Shown here one piece after another: positions 45,707 through 55,478 of a stretch of DNA of 64,000 nucleotides. Within the stretch, counting starts at the first letter, position 1; every line of letters starts with the position of its first letter. The stretch lies in the NCBI RefSeq assembly GCF_902196135.1, contig NZ_CABIKE010000012.1, positions 1 to 64,000 of the forward strand, given 5' to 3'. Made by a program: the position numbers and the translations under genes. Source of the DNA: Helicobacter suis (GTDB lineage Bacteria > Campylobacterota > Campylobacteria > Campylobacterales > Helicobacteraceae). The notes under the pieces were generated by a model that was given only the letters and a program-made list of their open reading frames with translations, had not been told where the DNA came from and did not search any database.

Positions 45707-45712
45707 TATAAT
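45707..45712 (+). promoter_or_regulatory. Predicted -10 box for the dapC-murC operon
   Basis: TATAAT within TTTAGGTATAATGGC, 24 bp before the aminotransferase ATG and identical over 15 bases to the box before csd4. Confidence 0.6.
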
Positions 45713-45735
45713 GGCCTTTTTTAGCGGAGGTTGTT

Positions 45736-46869
45736 ATGTTTGAGCCCTACCCATTTGAGCGGTTGAATGCCTTGTTAGGAGATGTTGCTCCTATAACTGA
45801 GCCTTTAGACTTTTCCATTGGTGAACCCCAGTTTGACACCCCTTTTTCTATCCAAAAAGCCTTAAAAGAACACACCGATGCGTTGCGCTTTTATCCTAGA
45901 AGTATGGGTACGCATTTTTTAAAAGAGGCACAGCTTAGTTTTATTAAAAGGCGTTTTGGATTGGACTTACAAGAGTGGCAGATCATACCCACACTTGGTT
46001 CTAAAGAGGTGCTTTTTAATTTCCCCCTTTTTTACTTGCATGGCAAACATTCCCCCAAAATAGCCTTTTCTAACCCCTCCTATCAGGTTTATTTAGCTAG
46101 CGCTAGAGTGGCTAGGGCAGAAGTGATTTTTATGGATCTTTCTAAAGAGAATAATTTTACCCCTCTTTTGCCTGAAGGGGCTAAACCTAATTTAGTGATT
46201 CTAAATTCTCCAAACAACCCCACCGGGCGCACTCTAGATTTAGAGGAGCTTAAAACTTGGGTCTTACGCGCCCTTGAAGAGGATTTTGTCTTACTCAATG
46301 ATGAATGTTATTGCAATATTTATAGCACCACCCCCCCGCCCTCCATTTTAGAGGCCTGTAAACTTGTGGGTAATTCTGAGTTTAAAAATGTCTTAGCGGT
46401 TAATTCTATTTCTAAATCTTTAAGTGCCCCGGGATTGCGTAGCGGTTATATTGCCGGAGATGCAAGCATTCTTGCGGCTTATCAGATTTTTCGATCATAT
46501 AGTGGGTGTGCTATCCCTTTACCACTCCAGTATGCTAGCGCTGCAGGGTGGCTAGATAGCAGTGCGCAACAAAATATCCATGAAATCTATGCAACCAATT
46601 TAAAACTTGCCCAAGAGATTTTACAAATCCCTATCTTTCCTACTAGCTTTTATGTGTGGCTAGAAGTGTCAGATGGACAAAAATTTACCCGCTATTTATA
46701 CGAACAAACCGGGCTAAAAGTTTTGCCCGGAGATTTTCTAGGCTATTTAAAAAGCCCACACACTAGGGATTTTGTGCGCATTGCTTTAGTTCAAACCCCT
46801 GAAGTTTTAAAACCCGCCTTAGAATGCCTGAAAAATGCCTTAGATTCTTATAAGCTTTCTTTATGCTAA
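45736..46869 (+). CDS. dapC: Class I aminotransferase, probably succinyldiaminopimelate transaminase
   Basis: PLP-dependent fold-type I aminotransferase of 377 residues: [36 protein letters not shown] and the PLP lysine in [16 protein letters not shown], with the final carboxylate-binding Arg in DFVRIALV. The reaction proposed is succinyl-amino-ketopimelate to succinyl-DAP, supplying DapE. That is inferred from the family and from coupling to murC (7 bp overlap); another amino-acid substrate is possible. Matches H. pylori HP0624 by position. Confidence 0.8.
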   Translation: MFEPYPFERLNALLGDVAPITEPLDFSIGEPQFDTPFSIQKALKEHTDALRFYPRSMGTHFLKEAQLSFIKRRFGLDLQEWQIIPTLGSKEVLFNFPLFYLHGKHSPKIAFSNPSYQVYLASARVARAEVIFMDLSKENNFTPLLPEGAKPNLVILNSPNNPTGRTLDLEELKTWVLRALEEDFVLLNDECYCNIYSTTPPPSILEACKLVGNSEFKNVLAVNSISKSLSAPGLRSGYIAGDASILAAYQIFRSYSGCAIPLPLQYASAAGWLDSSAQQNIHEIYATNLKLAQEILQIPIFPTSFYVWLEVSDGQKFTRYLYEQTGLKVLPGDFLGYLKSPHTRDFVRIALVQTPEVLKPALECLKNALDSYKLSLC

Positions 46870-48200
46870 AACGGCCTATCCACACCTATAAAATCCATTT
46901 TATTGGCATTGGTGGGATTGGCATTTCAGGGTTAGCCAAATATTTAAAAGCGCAGGGGGCAATTGTAAGCGGATCAGATATTGTAGAGAGCTCTATTACG
47001 CGCTATTTAAGAAGTTTAAATATCCCTATTACTATCCCGCATAATAAAGACGCCCTTGACGATCAAGAAGTGGTGGTACACTCTGCCATTATTAAAGCTG
47101 AGAATGTAGAAATTGTGGCTGCTATGGAAAAAAATTGCATCATTTTATCGCGCAAAAGAGCTTTGGAGTATATTTTAGGGGATAAGCGGGTTTTTAGCGT
47201 ATGCGGCGCGCATGGAAAAAGCAGTACAAGCGCGATGTTAAGCGCGCTTTTGCCCCACTTTGGAGCTATTATTGGAGCAACTAGTAAGGCTTTTGGATCA
47301 AATGTCAAAGAAAGCCATAGCCATAGCTTAGTTTTTGAGGCCGATGAATCCGATCAGAGCTTTTTACATTCCAATCCTTATTATTCTATTGTAACTAATG
47401 CAGAGGTAGAACATTTAGATGGGTATGATTACAATTTAGAGGCTTTTTATGCGGCCTATCAGGAGTTTTTAGCATTAGGTAAAAAGCGCGTGATTAATGC
47501 TAATGATCCCTTCTTAAATACTTTAAATTTAAAAGCCAAGCGACTTTATCCTAATCAAGATATTTCAGAAATTAGCTATTTTTTAAGAGATGAAGAGCCT
47601 TATACGCGTTTTAAATTCAAAGATTTAGGGTTTTTTGAAGTGTGGGGACTAGGGGTACACACCGCTACTAATGCGGCTTTGGCAATTTTGGCTGCTTTAG
47701 ATGAACTCCCCTTAGAAACTTTGCGCCAAAATCTTTTGGATTTTAAAGGGATTAAAAAACGCTTTGATATTTTGCAAAAAACAGAACTTATCATCATTGA
47801 TGATTATGCCCACCACCCTACAGAAATTAGCGCCACTTTAGAGGCCTTACAAACCTATGCAGATTTAAAAGGAATGTCAGATGCTCTAGTGATTTGGCAG
47901 CCCCATAAATTTTCGCGCCTACTAGATAATTTAGAGGGGTTTCAAGAGTGCTTCAAACACCCCATTATCCGCGATCTTTATATTTTGCCCGTTTATAGAG
48001 CCGGTGAAAAACCCCGTGAGGTGGATATGCCTAATCTCTTTAAACACCTACAACCCACTTTTATTGATCGAATCTGGCGTACAGCAGAGGGGTTAGATTT
48101 CTTTGTAGGCGAATACAAAATCCGTACTCTTAAAAGAGGCCTAGTGATTGGATTTGGAGCCGGAGATATTACCGATCAACTCAGAGGCGTATTTTGCTAG
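46863..48200 (+). CDS. murC: UDP-N-acetylmuramate-L-alanine ligase
   Basis: Adds the first amino acid of the peptidoglycan stem. The 445-residue Mur ligase has the UDP-binding [19 protein letters not shown]-binding [11 protein letters not shown] (usual form GTHGKTTT), [20 protein letters not shown] and [10 protein letters not shown]. It overlaps the upstream aminotransferase and, by 7 bp, the downstream small membrane protein. Confidence 0.97.
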   Translation: MLKRPIHTYKIHFIGIGGIGISGLAKYLKAQGAIVSGSDIVESSITRYLRSLNIPITIPHNKDALDDQEVVVHSAIIKAENVEIVAAMEKNCIILSRKRALEYILGDKRVFSVCGAHGKSSTSAMLSALLPHFGAIIGATSKAFGSNVKESHSHSLVFEADESDQSFLHSNPYYSIVTNAEVEHLDGYDYNLEAFYAAYQEFLALGKKRVINANDPFLNTLNLKAKRLYPNQDISEISYFLRDEEPYTRFKFKDLGFFEVWGLGVHTATNAALAILAALDELPLETLRQNLLDFKGIKKRFDILQKTELIIIDDYAHHPTEISATLEALQTYADLKGMSDALVIWQPHKFSRLLDNLEGFQECFKHPIIRDLYILPVYRAGEKPREVDMPNLFKHLQPTFIDRIWRTAEGLDFFVGEYKIRTLKRGLVIGFGAGDITDQLRGVFC

Positions 48201-48532
48201 CATGGATTATTCTTTTATTAGTACTCATACTTTTATTGTTCTTACTCAAAGATTTTTTTGCCAAAGGGATTTTACAAAAACTAGTTGTTTTGATCTTTTT
48301 AATGGCTTTGGGGGGGGCTTTGGGTGTTTATACTTACAAGCAAGACCGGATTAATCAAACCCACATGGCATTAGAAAAGGCATTTTTACGTGGAGATGAA
48401 TTAGAGTGCAAGGGTGTTAAAGTCAACTCTAAAACCTTTAGTTTAGTAAGAAAAACGCTAAGTTTTCTAGGCAAACAAAACACTTCTATGCAAGGGGTAC
48501 TAGTGCAACTACGGACTTGTAAAATTCTTTAA
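48194..48532 (+). CDS. Small membrane protein of unknown function (HP0622-like)
   Basis: A 112-residue protein with two hydrophobic helices (about 2-18 and 28-45) and a soluble tail with two Cys ([15 protein letters not shown]). It starts with TTG inside murC and its stop touches the mutS2 ATG, so it is translated with both. The second helix contains a run of eight G (48310-48317; codes LGGALG), which could cause slippage off-switching. Order murC-HP0622-mutS2 is as in H. pylori. No function known to me. Confidence 0.7.
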   Translation: MLAWIILLLVLILLLFLLKDFFAKGILQKLVVLIFLMALGGALGVYTYKQDRINQTHMALEKAFLRGDELECKGVKVNSKTFSLVRKTLSFLGKQNTSMQGVLVQLRTCKIL

Positions 48533-50766
48533 TGTTGCCCCTACAGCTAGATTTAGAAGGGTTTTTAGAGCGTTTCAAGAGTTTTTTAGCACGCCCTAAA
48601 GACTTTGCCCTTGCTAGCACAAACCCCCATATTTGGGAACACCTAAGAGAATTAGAAACACTCCAAATAAATCCCCCTCCAGCGGTCATTTTTTTACAAG
48701 AGGCTTTAAAATCCTTTAAAAAAGGCGGGGTGTTGCAACTTGAAACCTTGTTTGCATTTACCCAGATGACTCGCTATTTACTAGCTTTTAAAAAAAACAC
48801 CGATTCTAAAGTACAGCCCTATCTTTTTGATTACATCCAAAATATCCAGATTCCCCCTCCCCTTTTAGATTTAGAAAAACAAATGGCAGATACCCCCGCT
48901 TTTAAAACAGGGTTTTATAGCGATTTAGACGCTTTATTAGAGAGTTTAGAGCGACTCAAGCGCGCACAACAGCAGGTTTTTAGCCAAATTTTAAGCCAAA
49001 GTGTTTTAGACCCCTATTTAGTGGATAGACAGGTTCATTTCATACAAGGGTTAGAAACTCTCTTACTTAAGCCCGGTTTTTCACATGCGCTTAAAGGGGT
49101 GGTGGTGCAACGATCGCATAGCGGGCAGTTTTATATCCAGCCTTTGGAGTCTAAAAATCTCGCCCATAAAATCCAAGAAAAGCAATTAGAAATTGAACTG
49201 TGCATTGGGCGAATTTGTACCCATTGGACTCAAATTTTACACCCCCATTTTTTATTTTTACGCTTCCTAGATCGCCAGTTTGATTATCTAGATCACTTAC
49301 AAGCCCGGGTACTCTTTGCTAAGGCTGAAAATCTTTCTTTTATTAAGCCTAATTTAGAAGGTGTTCTTATTTTAAAAGACTTTGCCCACCCTAATCTTAA
49401 AAACCCTAAGCCTATTTCTTTGCATTTTGATAAAAAACTTTTACTGATCACAGGTGTTAACACGGGGGGTAAGACGATGCTACTTAAATCCATTTTAAGC
49501 GCCGTGTTTTTAGCCAAACACTTTTTACCCTTTAAAATAAACCCGCACCACTCCCATGTCCCTTATATAGAAAATATCCACGCCATTATTAGCGATCCAC
49601 AGAATAGTAAAAATGATATTTCTACTTTTGCCGGGCGCATGTTAGATTTTGGCCAAGTTTTAGATAAATCTGATCTTTTACTAGGGGTTGATGAGATTGA
49701 ATTAGGCACAGATGCGGCTGAGGCAAGTTGTTTGTATAAGGTGCTTTTAGAGCACTTAGTAGAAAAGAATGCAAAGGTTGTCATAACCACACACCATAAA
49801 CATTTAGCCATGTTATTAGCCAAAAATCCAGCCGTACAACTCTTAGCAGCTAATTATGATCTAGAAAAGCAAATGCCTACTTATACTTTTACTCCCGGAC
49901 TTATCGGTAAAAGTTATGCGTTTGAAAGCGCTTTAAGATATGGGATACCTTTAAATTTAGTGCAAATGGCTAGACATCTCTATGGGCAGGATCAAGAAAA
50001 TCTAAGTGCCTTGATTGAAAGAACAAGCGCCCTTGAACAAGAATTAAACTTAGAGCGCATGCGTTTACAAGAACGCAGTCAAGCCCTAGAAAATCTAGAA
50101 CAAGAGGGTTTAGAGAAACTAAAAAAACTAGAGGAGCAGCAACAAAAGAAACAAAATACTTTAGAGAAAAGCTATTACAAGGCGTTAAGAGAGTTGCAAG
50201 AGGCTTTAAAGAACTTCCAACAATCCCACAATAAAAGCCAAGCCCACCAAAATATCCAAGCTATCCAACTGGATTTAAAAAAAGACCTAGATAAAACGCC
50301 TAAAGAACCTAATAAACCCACATCTATAGAATTAGGTACACTGGTAGTTTATAAAAAAGCTAGTAGCAAAGAAAGAGGGCGTATCATCGCTAAAAATGGG
50401 GATTTGTTTGTGGTGGCTTTGGATAATGGGCTTAAAATCAAGGCAAGAGGCACAGATTTACAAATTGCTACTAACCAAACGAGCAAACAACCCCAAGTTA
50501 AATTAGAGATTAAACCAAAAGCACAGGCTAACATGCATTTAGATGTGTGTGGATTAGATGTACAAGAGGCTTTAGAAGAGGTACAAGGGTTTTTATCTAA
50601 CGCGCTTTTAGCGGGCTTTAATGAGGTTGTGATTATCCATGGAAAAGGCAAGGGCATTTTACGCCAAGCCATCAGACTCTGGCTTAAAAACCACCCTAAA
50701 GTACTAGACTTTTGCGATGCTCCTTTAAAATTAGGGGGCTCTGGAGCACAGATTGTAAGGATTTAA
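48532..50766 (+). CDS. mutS2: MutS2 with C-terminal Smr domain
   Basis: A 744-residue MutS2 protein. In H. pylori MutS2 suppresses recombination between diverged DNA and helps repair oxidative damage; it is not a mismatch-repair MutS. ATPase motifs: Walker A LITGVNTGGKTMLL (about 303-316), STFAGRMLDFG, Walker B LLLGVDEIELGTDA and VVITTHHKHLA. A coiled coil (about 500-580) leads to the C-terminal Smr nuclease domain (about 665-744) with LDVCGLDVQEA and HGKGKGIL. The usual LDLRG reads LDVCG. Confidence 0.95.
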   Translation: MLPLQLDLEGFLERFKSFLARPKDFALASTNPHIWEHLRELETLQINPPPAVIFLQEALKSFKKGGVLQLETLFAFTQMTRYLLAFKKNTDSKVQPYLFDYIQNIQIPPPLLDLEKQMADTPAFKTGFYSDLDALLESLERLKRAQQQVFSQILSQSVLDPYLVDRQVHFIQGLETLLLKPGFSHALKGVVVQRSHSGQFYIQPLESKNLAHKIQEKQLEIELCIGRICTHWTQILHPHFLFLRFLDRQFDYLDHLQARVLFAKAENLSFIKPNLEGVLILKDFAHPNLKNPKPISLHFDKKLLLITGVNTGGKTMLLKSILSAVFLAKHFLPFKINPHHSHVPYIENIHAIISDPQNSKNDISTFAGRMLDFGQVLDKSDLLLGVDEIELGTDAAEASCLYKVLLEHLVEKNAKVVITTHHKHLAMLLAKNPAVQLLAANYDLEKQMPTYTFTPGLIGKSYAFESALRYGIPLNLVQMARHLYGQDQENLSALIERTSALEQELNLERMRLQERSQALENLEQEGLEKLKKLEEQQQKKQNTLEKSYYKALRELQEALKNFQQSHNKSQAHQNIQAIQLDLKKDLDKTPKEPNKPTSIELGTLVVYKKASSKERGRIIAKNGDLFVVALDNGLKIKARGTDLQIATNQTSKQPQVKLEIKPKAQANMHLDVCGLDVQEALEEVQGFLSNALLAGFNEVVIIHGKGKGILRQAIRLWLKNHPKVLDFCDAPLKLGGSGAQIVRI

Positions 50767-50769
50767 ATT

Positions 50770-53193
50770 TTAAGGTGTGGGGATTTGATCTAGTTTTATA
50801 GCGCGCACTTGGCCATAAAGTTCTTGCTCTTTCTCATTTAGTTGCTTTGTATCCAAGTTCTGTTTTAAGAGCATGGCGATGCTACAATCATCAAAGGTCT
50901 TTTGGCGCACACGCTCCATGAGTTGCTCTAGGGCCGTTTGCATTTTTAAATCTATGCCAGGTACACAACCCACCCGCATATAGGATCGTAGCTTATCCAC
51001 AAGCTTTTTTTTGCGATTATCATAAAAAGATTCAGCGCTCCCATCAGACATGAGTACAAAACCTTGTATGTTTTTATCGCGCAAATTCCCCTTGCCAATG
51101 AGCATATATAAGACTGCATCTTTAGAGGTAACAAAGGTGGTTTCATTGCTAAATTCCCCATCTCCTGCATGCCCGATTGCTTTAAGTTCACTCCCCATTA
51201 AAACCCCAAGCTCCCCATCGCCAAGACGCATCCACAGATAGTCATCGCCCCTAACAGCCACAGCCAGTAAAGTAGAGGCAAGGTCTTTAAGTTCGCAGGT
51301 TTTCTTTTGGAGACAATCCTGCAGGGATTTTAAATGCTGTGAAACCCCTAAAAAAGAGGGGGTAGTTTTAAAGCTTCTTTGGAAAAGATTTTGCGCCTCT
51401 TTGGTTAAATGTATTTCCTGTTTGAGTGTCTCATTGATCTGCTCTAAACTTTTATCTAAAGAGGCTGTTTGGATGTTTTGTAGATCCTTAAGATTGTAGG
51501 ATTGACTCCATTTCTTAATCTCCTCTTGTAGTTTGCAACTCTGCACAGCTACATTTTTTAAACTTCCCTCTAAAGAGGCGCTTAGAGATTTAACCCTGTT
51601 CTGCAAATCTTCTAATTTTTGTTGCTTCTCTTTAATACTCTCTAACTCTTTTTTAATCTCTCTAAGAGTTTGCACAGCCTTCAAAAGCTCAGAGGTGGGT
51701 AACGAGATTAGTAAACTCTTCTCAGAAGAGGGTTGGAGAGTGATGCCCAGATTTTGGCGCAAGTCTTTTAAATCTCTATGGAGGGCTTGACTCAAATTCA
51801 CCTGCTTATCAAAATTTGCAAAGAGAGTAGGGAGATTCTCTTGCTCTATTTTGTATAAAACTTGTAAAAGTTCTTTATAGCAAAGGGGGCTTTGTTCTTG
51901 TAGGAGAGACTCACAAATTTTTTTCCCCGCATGCACTAAATCATCTAAAATCCTGTGGCTCTCCTTATCAATAGCCTTAAAACGCCCCTCTAAATTCTGG
52001 CGATCCTCTCTAAATTGTTTAATCTCTCTAAGCCAGCCCTCCTTTTGGCTTTCAAAAGACCTTTTTAATTCCTCCTCATACCTACTCATTTCTCCTGCCT
52101 GTTTAGCAGAAGCATCGCGTACTTTGTCTACTTCCTGTTGCAAATCTTTAAGGTTATCTGTACTCCACACCTTAAAGGATAGCCCAGTGATGTGCTTATG
52201 CAAATCATCTATCAAAACATTAAAGGCGTTAAAATTATCTTTGGCAAATTTTCTAAGGGCTTTAAAGCGACCTTGCAAGTCTTGATCTAGAGTGCTAAGC
52301 GATAGATTCTTAATAGCTTTAGGAGGCAAGGATGCAGATAGAAAAAGCTTTGGCAGATTAGCAAGCGCGCTTTTTATCTTAATCCGCACTCTTTTAATGT
52401 CCTCCTCAGGTTTTTCTTTGGAAACAAGTTGTTTGAAAAACACACCAAACGCCCCCTTATTCTCCCCGATGTGCTTTTCAAGAATACGGTCAATCTTTTT
52501 GTACTTCTCCTCGCTTTTTTCTACAAACGCGTCAATCTCCTCCTCACTTTTAAAAAGCGGTTTTAAATAAAGCGCCTCTATGGCCTTTTTTAAATCTTCT
52601 AGTCTGCTATCCATGTCCTTAAAATCTACAAAGTAGCGCAGATTCTTAGCATAATTTTGTAGACTTTCTAATTTCTTTTTCACACATTCAAGAGATCCAT
52701 GATAGGCTTTAGACCGGCTTGCAAGTGTGTTTGCATAACTTTTATTCAAGAAGTCTTTTGCATCTTTTAAATCCTCTTGGAGTGGTAGCAAAAACCCTTT
52801 AGCCCTGCTCTCTAAAGCCCGCAATTCCTGCAACATCTTTTGTACAAGCAAATCTATATCGCTTCTATCCTGCAACAATTCTTTTGTCTTGGTTTTAGCA
52901 AGATCATTTAAGGCCTGCAGGACATGTGCTATGATGTTCTCGCGCACCTCTTGAGGCTTCTTTGTATCAAAGTAGGCATCAAATCTTTGCTCTAGCACCT
53001 GTACAACTACTTCTACGCTCTTTTTTGCCCCAAAGTGTGAAAATCTTGCAGAGCCCGCCCCATCGGCTAGAGCGATCACACACACTTCTTGATCATCTGA
53101 CAAGCAATATTTATCTTGGCAGGGAATAGGGGGGTTTTCTTGCAAGTGCGATCGCCCTTGCAAAGCATGTCCAAAAGCCTTCCATTTAGCCAT
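50770..53193 (-). CDS. PP2C-type phosphatase split by a long coiled-coil insertion
   Basis: An 807-residue protein. Residues 1-105 form the first half of a PP2C domain (GHALQGRSHLQENPPIPCQDKY, ALADGAGSARFSHFGAK with Asp44) and residues 635-780 the second half (LASTLLAVAVRGDDYLWMRLGDG, FVLMSDGSAE with Asp717, FDDCSIAMLL with Asp768/769). Between them lie about 520 residues of charged coiled coil. The metal-binding acids are present, so Ser/Thr-P hydrolysis is plausible. Last gene of an operon with a vWA protein (10 bp upstream) and a kinase; this is the gene set of TerY-P triads. Target unknown; the coiled coil may scaffold or sense. No signal peptide. Confidence 0.82.
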   Translation of the reverse strand: MAKWKAFGHALQGRSHLQENPPIPCQDKYCLSDDQEVCVIALADGAGSARFSHFGAKKSVEVVVQVLEQRFDAYFDTKKPQEVRENIIAHVLQALNDLAKTKTKELLQDRSDIDLLVQKMLQELRALESRAKGFLLPLQEDLKDAKDFLNKSYANTLASRSKAYHGSLECVKKKLESLQNYAKNLRYFVDFKDMDSRLEDLKKAIEALYLKPLFKSEEEIDAFVEKSEEKYKKIDRILEKHIGENKGAFGVFFKQLVSKEKPEEDIKRVRIKIKSALANLPKLFLSASLPPKAIKNLSLSTLDQDLQGRFKALRKFAKDNFNAFNVLIDDLHKHITGLSFKVWSTDNLKDLQQEVDKVRDASAKQAGEMSRYEEELKRSFESQKEGWLREIKQFREDRQNLEGRFKAIDKESHRILDDLVHAGKKICESLLQEQSPLCYKELLQVLYKIEQENLPTLFANFDKQVNLSQALHRDLKDLRQNLGITLQPSSEKSLLISLPTSELLKAVQTLREIKKELESIKEKQQKLEDLQNRVKSLSASLEGSLKNVAVQSCKLQEEIKKWSQSYNLKDLQNIQTASLDKSLEQINETLKQEIHLTKEAQNLFQRSFKTTPSFLGVSQHLKSLQDCLQKKTCELKDLASTLLAVAVRGDDYLWMRLGDGELGVLMGSELKAIGHAGDGEFSNETTFVTSKDAVLYMLIGKGNLRDKNIQGFVLMSDGSAESFYDNRKKKLVDKLRSYMRVGCVPGIDLKMQTALEQLMERVRQKTFDDCSIAMLLKQNLDTKQLNEKEQELYGQVRAIKLDQIPTP

Positions 53194-53203
53194 TTTAAGT
53201 CCC

Positions 53204-53890
53204 TTAATCTACATCCGCCCAAGCATCCTTAGGAGGCAAACTCACCTTTTCACCCGGGCGTGAATGCGAAGTTTTAACGACGCTAGCAGAGAGCCATTTA
53301 AAGAACTCTCTAAAGTTTAGACCCTGCAGTTTAAGAGGTGGATTAATAGGTGAAAAACGGCTTAGGGTATTTGCATCGCCTCCACTAACAACAATGGGCA
53401 TGATATAGAGTTTTTTGTTCTTAGCCATGTCGCTAGATTTTTGAGCTGCGCTATCAATGCTATCTGTAGGCTGTCCATCTGTCATGAGTACAAGCCAGGG
53501 TTGGAAATAAGGCACTCCCTTACCCTTATACTCCTGTTTGCGTTTCTCCAAACAATTAAGCGCCTCAGTTACCCCTCCTCCCATAGGCGTGCCTCCATCT
53601 GCACTAAAACGAGGGGCGCTCTCATTGCGGATACTTTGAAAGTCTTGCACCACGCGTACCCCACTATCTCCAAAGGTAACAATACACACATCCGCACATT
53701 GTTTAGCCTGCATATCATCATTGATTGCCTCATAAAAGAGCCGCACCCCCTCGTTAAGTTCGTCAATGGGTTGTCCATCCATAGAGCTACTCGTATCTAG
53801 GCACAGGCATACGGGCACGCGTTTAGAAGGGTTATCGGCTAAATCATCGCCGGTGTCTTCGCCTAATTCATCATCATCAAAATCACTCAT
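53204..53890 (-). CDS. TerY-like von Willebrand factor A protein
   Basis: A 228-residue vWA domain after an acidic leader (1-22). The MIDAS metal site is complete: DTSSS (Asp32, Ser34, Ser36), GGTPMGGG (Thr101) and LMTDGQPTD (Asp138). The ending FREFFKWLSASV is typical of TerY proteins. These act as Mg-dependent adaptor or scaffold proteins with a partner kinase and phosphatase. It lies between the kinase (19 bp) and PP2C (10 bp) genes and has a GGAGAAAAC ribosome site. Confidence 0.88.
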   Translation of the reverse strand: MSDFDDDELGEDTGDDLADNPSKRVPVCLCLDTSSSMDGQPIDELNEGVRLFYEAINDDMQAKQCADVCIVTFGDSGVRVVQDFQSIRNESAPRFSADGGTPMGGGVTEALNCLEKRKQEYKGKGVPYFQPWLVLMTDGQPTDSIDSAAQKSSDMAKNKKLYIMPIVVSGGDANTLSRFSPINPPLKLQGLNFREFFKWLSASVVKTSHSRPGEKVSLPPKDAWADVD

Positions 53891-53909
53891 GTTTTCTCCT
53901 TGCTAAAAA

Positions 53910-55316
53910 TTAAGGGTTTAGTTGTCTTAAAAAATACTGCAAAGCCTTTATCCACCTGATAGGGGCTAGGCGTTTTTTGGGTTCATAATATTTGCCTCCT
54001 TTTTTAAAGGTGTGGTAGAAGTACTCTTGTAGGGTAGGGTTTAAAGCATCCCATCGTTTTTTGGCTTTTTCATTGGGTACTAAGGAAGCATCGCCATTTG
54101 CTAGCGGATAGACAAATCTACCTGCTTTCATGTTCTCATCTCTTTCACTTCCCTTGCTATCATAAGGGTGCCTACCCAAAGTTAAAACCACAAATAGCAA
54201 GCAAGCGATGGCGTAGTACTCATGGCTTTTGTTGCGTAAAAACCCTGCCATCTGCTGGCCAATTAATGAGGGGTCTAAATATTCTGGTGTGCCCACAGGA
54301 CAGGGGTATTTTTCAATTTGATAGCTATCACAATCTATAAAAAACATCTCAGCATTTTGTGTAAAAAATAGGTTATGCGGGTTAATATCACCAACGATAA
54401 TGTCCTTGCTATGTAAGGATTGGATAGTTTTTAAAAAACTTAGGCAAAGCGTGATGAGGTCTTTAGTTTTCCAAGTGGGGATGTGATCTTTAATGTCTTT
54501 AGGACCGCCTAAAATGCACTGCAAAGCCTTTCCCTGCGCCTGTTTCATTAAAAAGCCTACAAACTCACCCTGTTGATTCTTTAAAAGATGGGTGGGCATG
54601 CACACTTGTGCCCCTGTTTTGATCTGGCGCAGTAATTTTAATTTGGTGGGCATGTAGTCTGGTACGCTTGTACCCTTACCGGGTTTATTCTGATAGATTT
54701 TAGCTAGCATGGGAGTATTTGTTTTATAAACTTTGCCTTCGGCCCCCTCACTAAGCTCCTCTGTCAGAGTAATAGAGTGGCTCTGCCCGTTTTCCTCAAA
54801 ACTGATGCGATCGTTAAGCTGAGGAATGGTGCTGATAGAAAGGGTGTTTTTTGTGGTGTGGACCTGGTGCTTGACTTTAGTGATATCCTCTTTTTTAAAA
54901 CGCAACCAAGAAAATGAGGATTTTTCAGGTACAAAAATTAAAACAGCACTCTTTTTTAAGCGTGCTACGCGTTTAGCAAGATCGTTATTTTTGGTAAGCA
55001 GTAAAGCTTTTTTAGAATTATAAAGATCTTCTAACTTTTCTCTAACCGCGTGCATGCCCCATTTCTGAATGCTGCAATACATTTTGTAGATCTTCTGATA
55101 AAGGGGATTACGATCCTTTTGCTCTTGGATGTGGCGTAGTACATCCCCGGGGATAAAGATTTGCTTAGAAATCTTTTTTAAAACCGGTAGCAGTTTTTTT
55201 GTGTAAAACTTGTGAAACTTATTTTCCATAAGTAGCGTCTGATCTATAAGAAGCACCTCGTAATTTTGCATAAAAGACTCGAGGTCGTCGTTTTTTAAGG
55301 GTTTTTTTATAAACAC
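53910..55316 (-). CDS. PIN-like domain fused to divergent Ser/Thr kinase
   Basis: A 468-residue protein starting at GTG 55316 (AAGGA upstream). Residues 15-130 look like a PIN domain: VLLIDQTLLM (Asp25), DVLRHIQEQ (Glu65) and LLTKNNDLAKRV (Asp112). Residues 180-460 are a protein kinase of the TerK-like type: glycine loop EGAEGKVY, Lys206 in LAKIYQ, catalytic loop GDINPHN (309-315; HRD-His replaced by Gly), metal loop DCDSYQIE (328-335, in place of DFG) and activation-segment end GTPEYLDP. It is the first gene of the kinase-vWA-PP2C operon. The PIN assignment is from motif spacing only; the kinase assignment is firm. Confidence 0.8.
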   Translation of the reverse strand: MFIKKPLKNDDLESFMQNYEVLLIDQTLLMENKFHKFYTKKLLPVLKKISKQIFIPGDVLRHIQEQKDRNPLYQKIYKMYCSIQKWGMHAVREKLEDLYNSKKALLLTKNNDLAKRVARLKKSAVLIFVPEKSSFSWLRFKKEDITKVKHQVHTTKNTLSISTIPQLNDRISFEENGQSHSITLTEELSEGAEGKVYKTNTPMLAKIYQNKPGKGTSVPDYMPTKLKLLRQIKTGAQVCMPTHLLKNQQGEFVGFLMKQAQGKALQCILGGPKDIKDHIPTWKTKDLITLCLSFLKTIQSLHSKDIIVGDINPHNLFFTQNAEMFFIDCDSYQIEKYPCPVGTPEYLDPSLIGQQMAGFLRNKSHEYYAIACLLFVVLTLGRHPYDSKGSERDENMKAGRFVYPLANGDASLVPNEKAKKRWDALNPTLQEYFYHTFKKGGKYYEPKKRLAPIRWIKALQYFLRQLNP

Positions 55317-55352
55317 CTATCATTCCTTACATATCCCCCTCTTCACTTCCGG

Positions 55353-55470
55353 ACTTAACCACTAAGGTTAAGTGGTTAAGTGGTTAAGTGGTTAAGTGGT
55401 TAAGTGGTTAAGTGGTTAAGTGGTTAAGTGGTTAAGTGGTTAAGTGGTTAAGTGGTTAAGTGGTTAAGTG
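55353..55470. repeat. Octanucleotide tandem array (13 units) with one inverted unit
   Basis: GGTTAAGT is repeated thirteen times without error from 55366 to 55469. Just before it, ACTTAACC (55353-55360) is the same unit inverted, five bases away, so a hairpin can form with any unit. The array is 37 bp upstream of the kinase start codon and has TAA in all frames, so it is not coding. It probably lies in the leader or promoter of the operon. Confidence 0.95.
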
Positions 55471-55478
55471 TAGCATAT

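Noticed and set aside
55353-55470. CRISPR array
   Set aside because: Units are 8 bp with no spacers, and there are no cas genes nearby.
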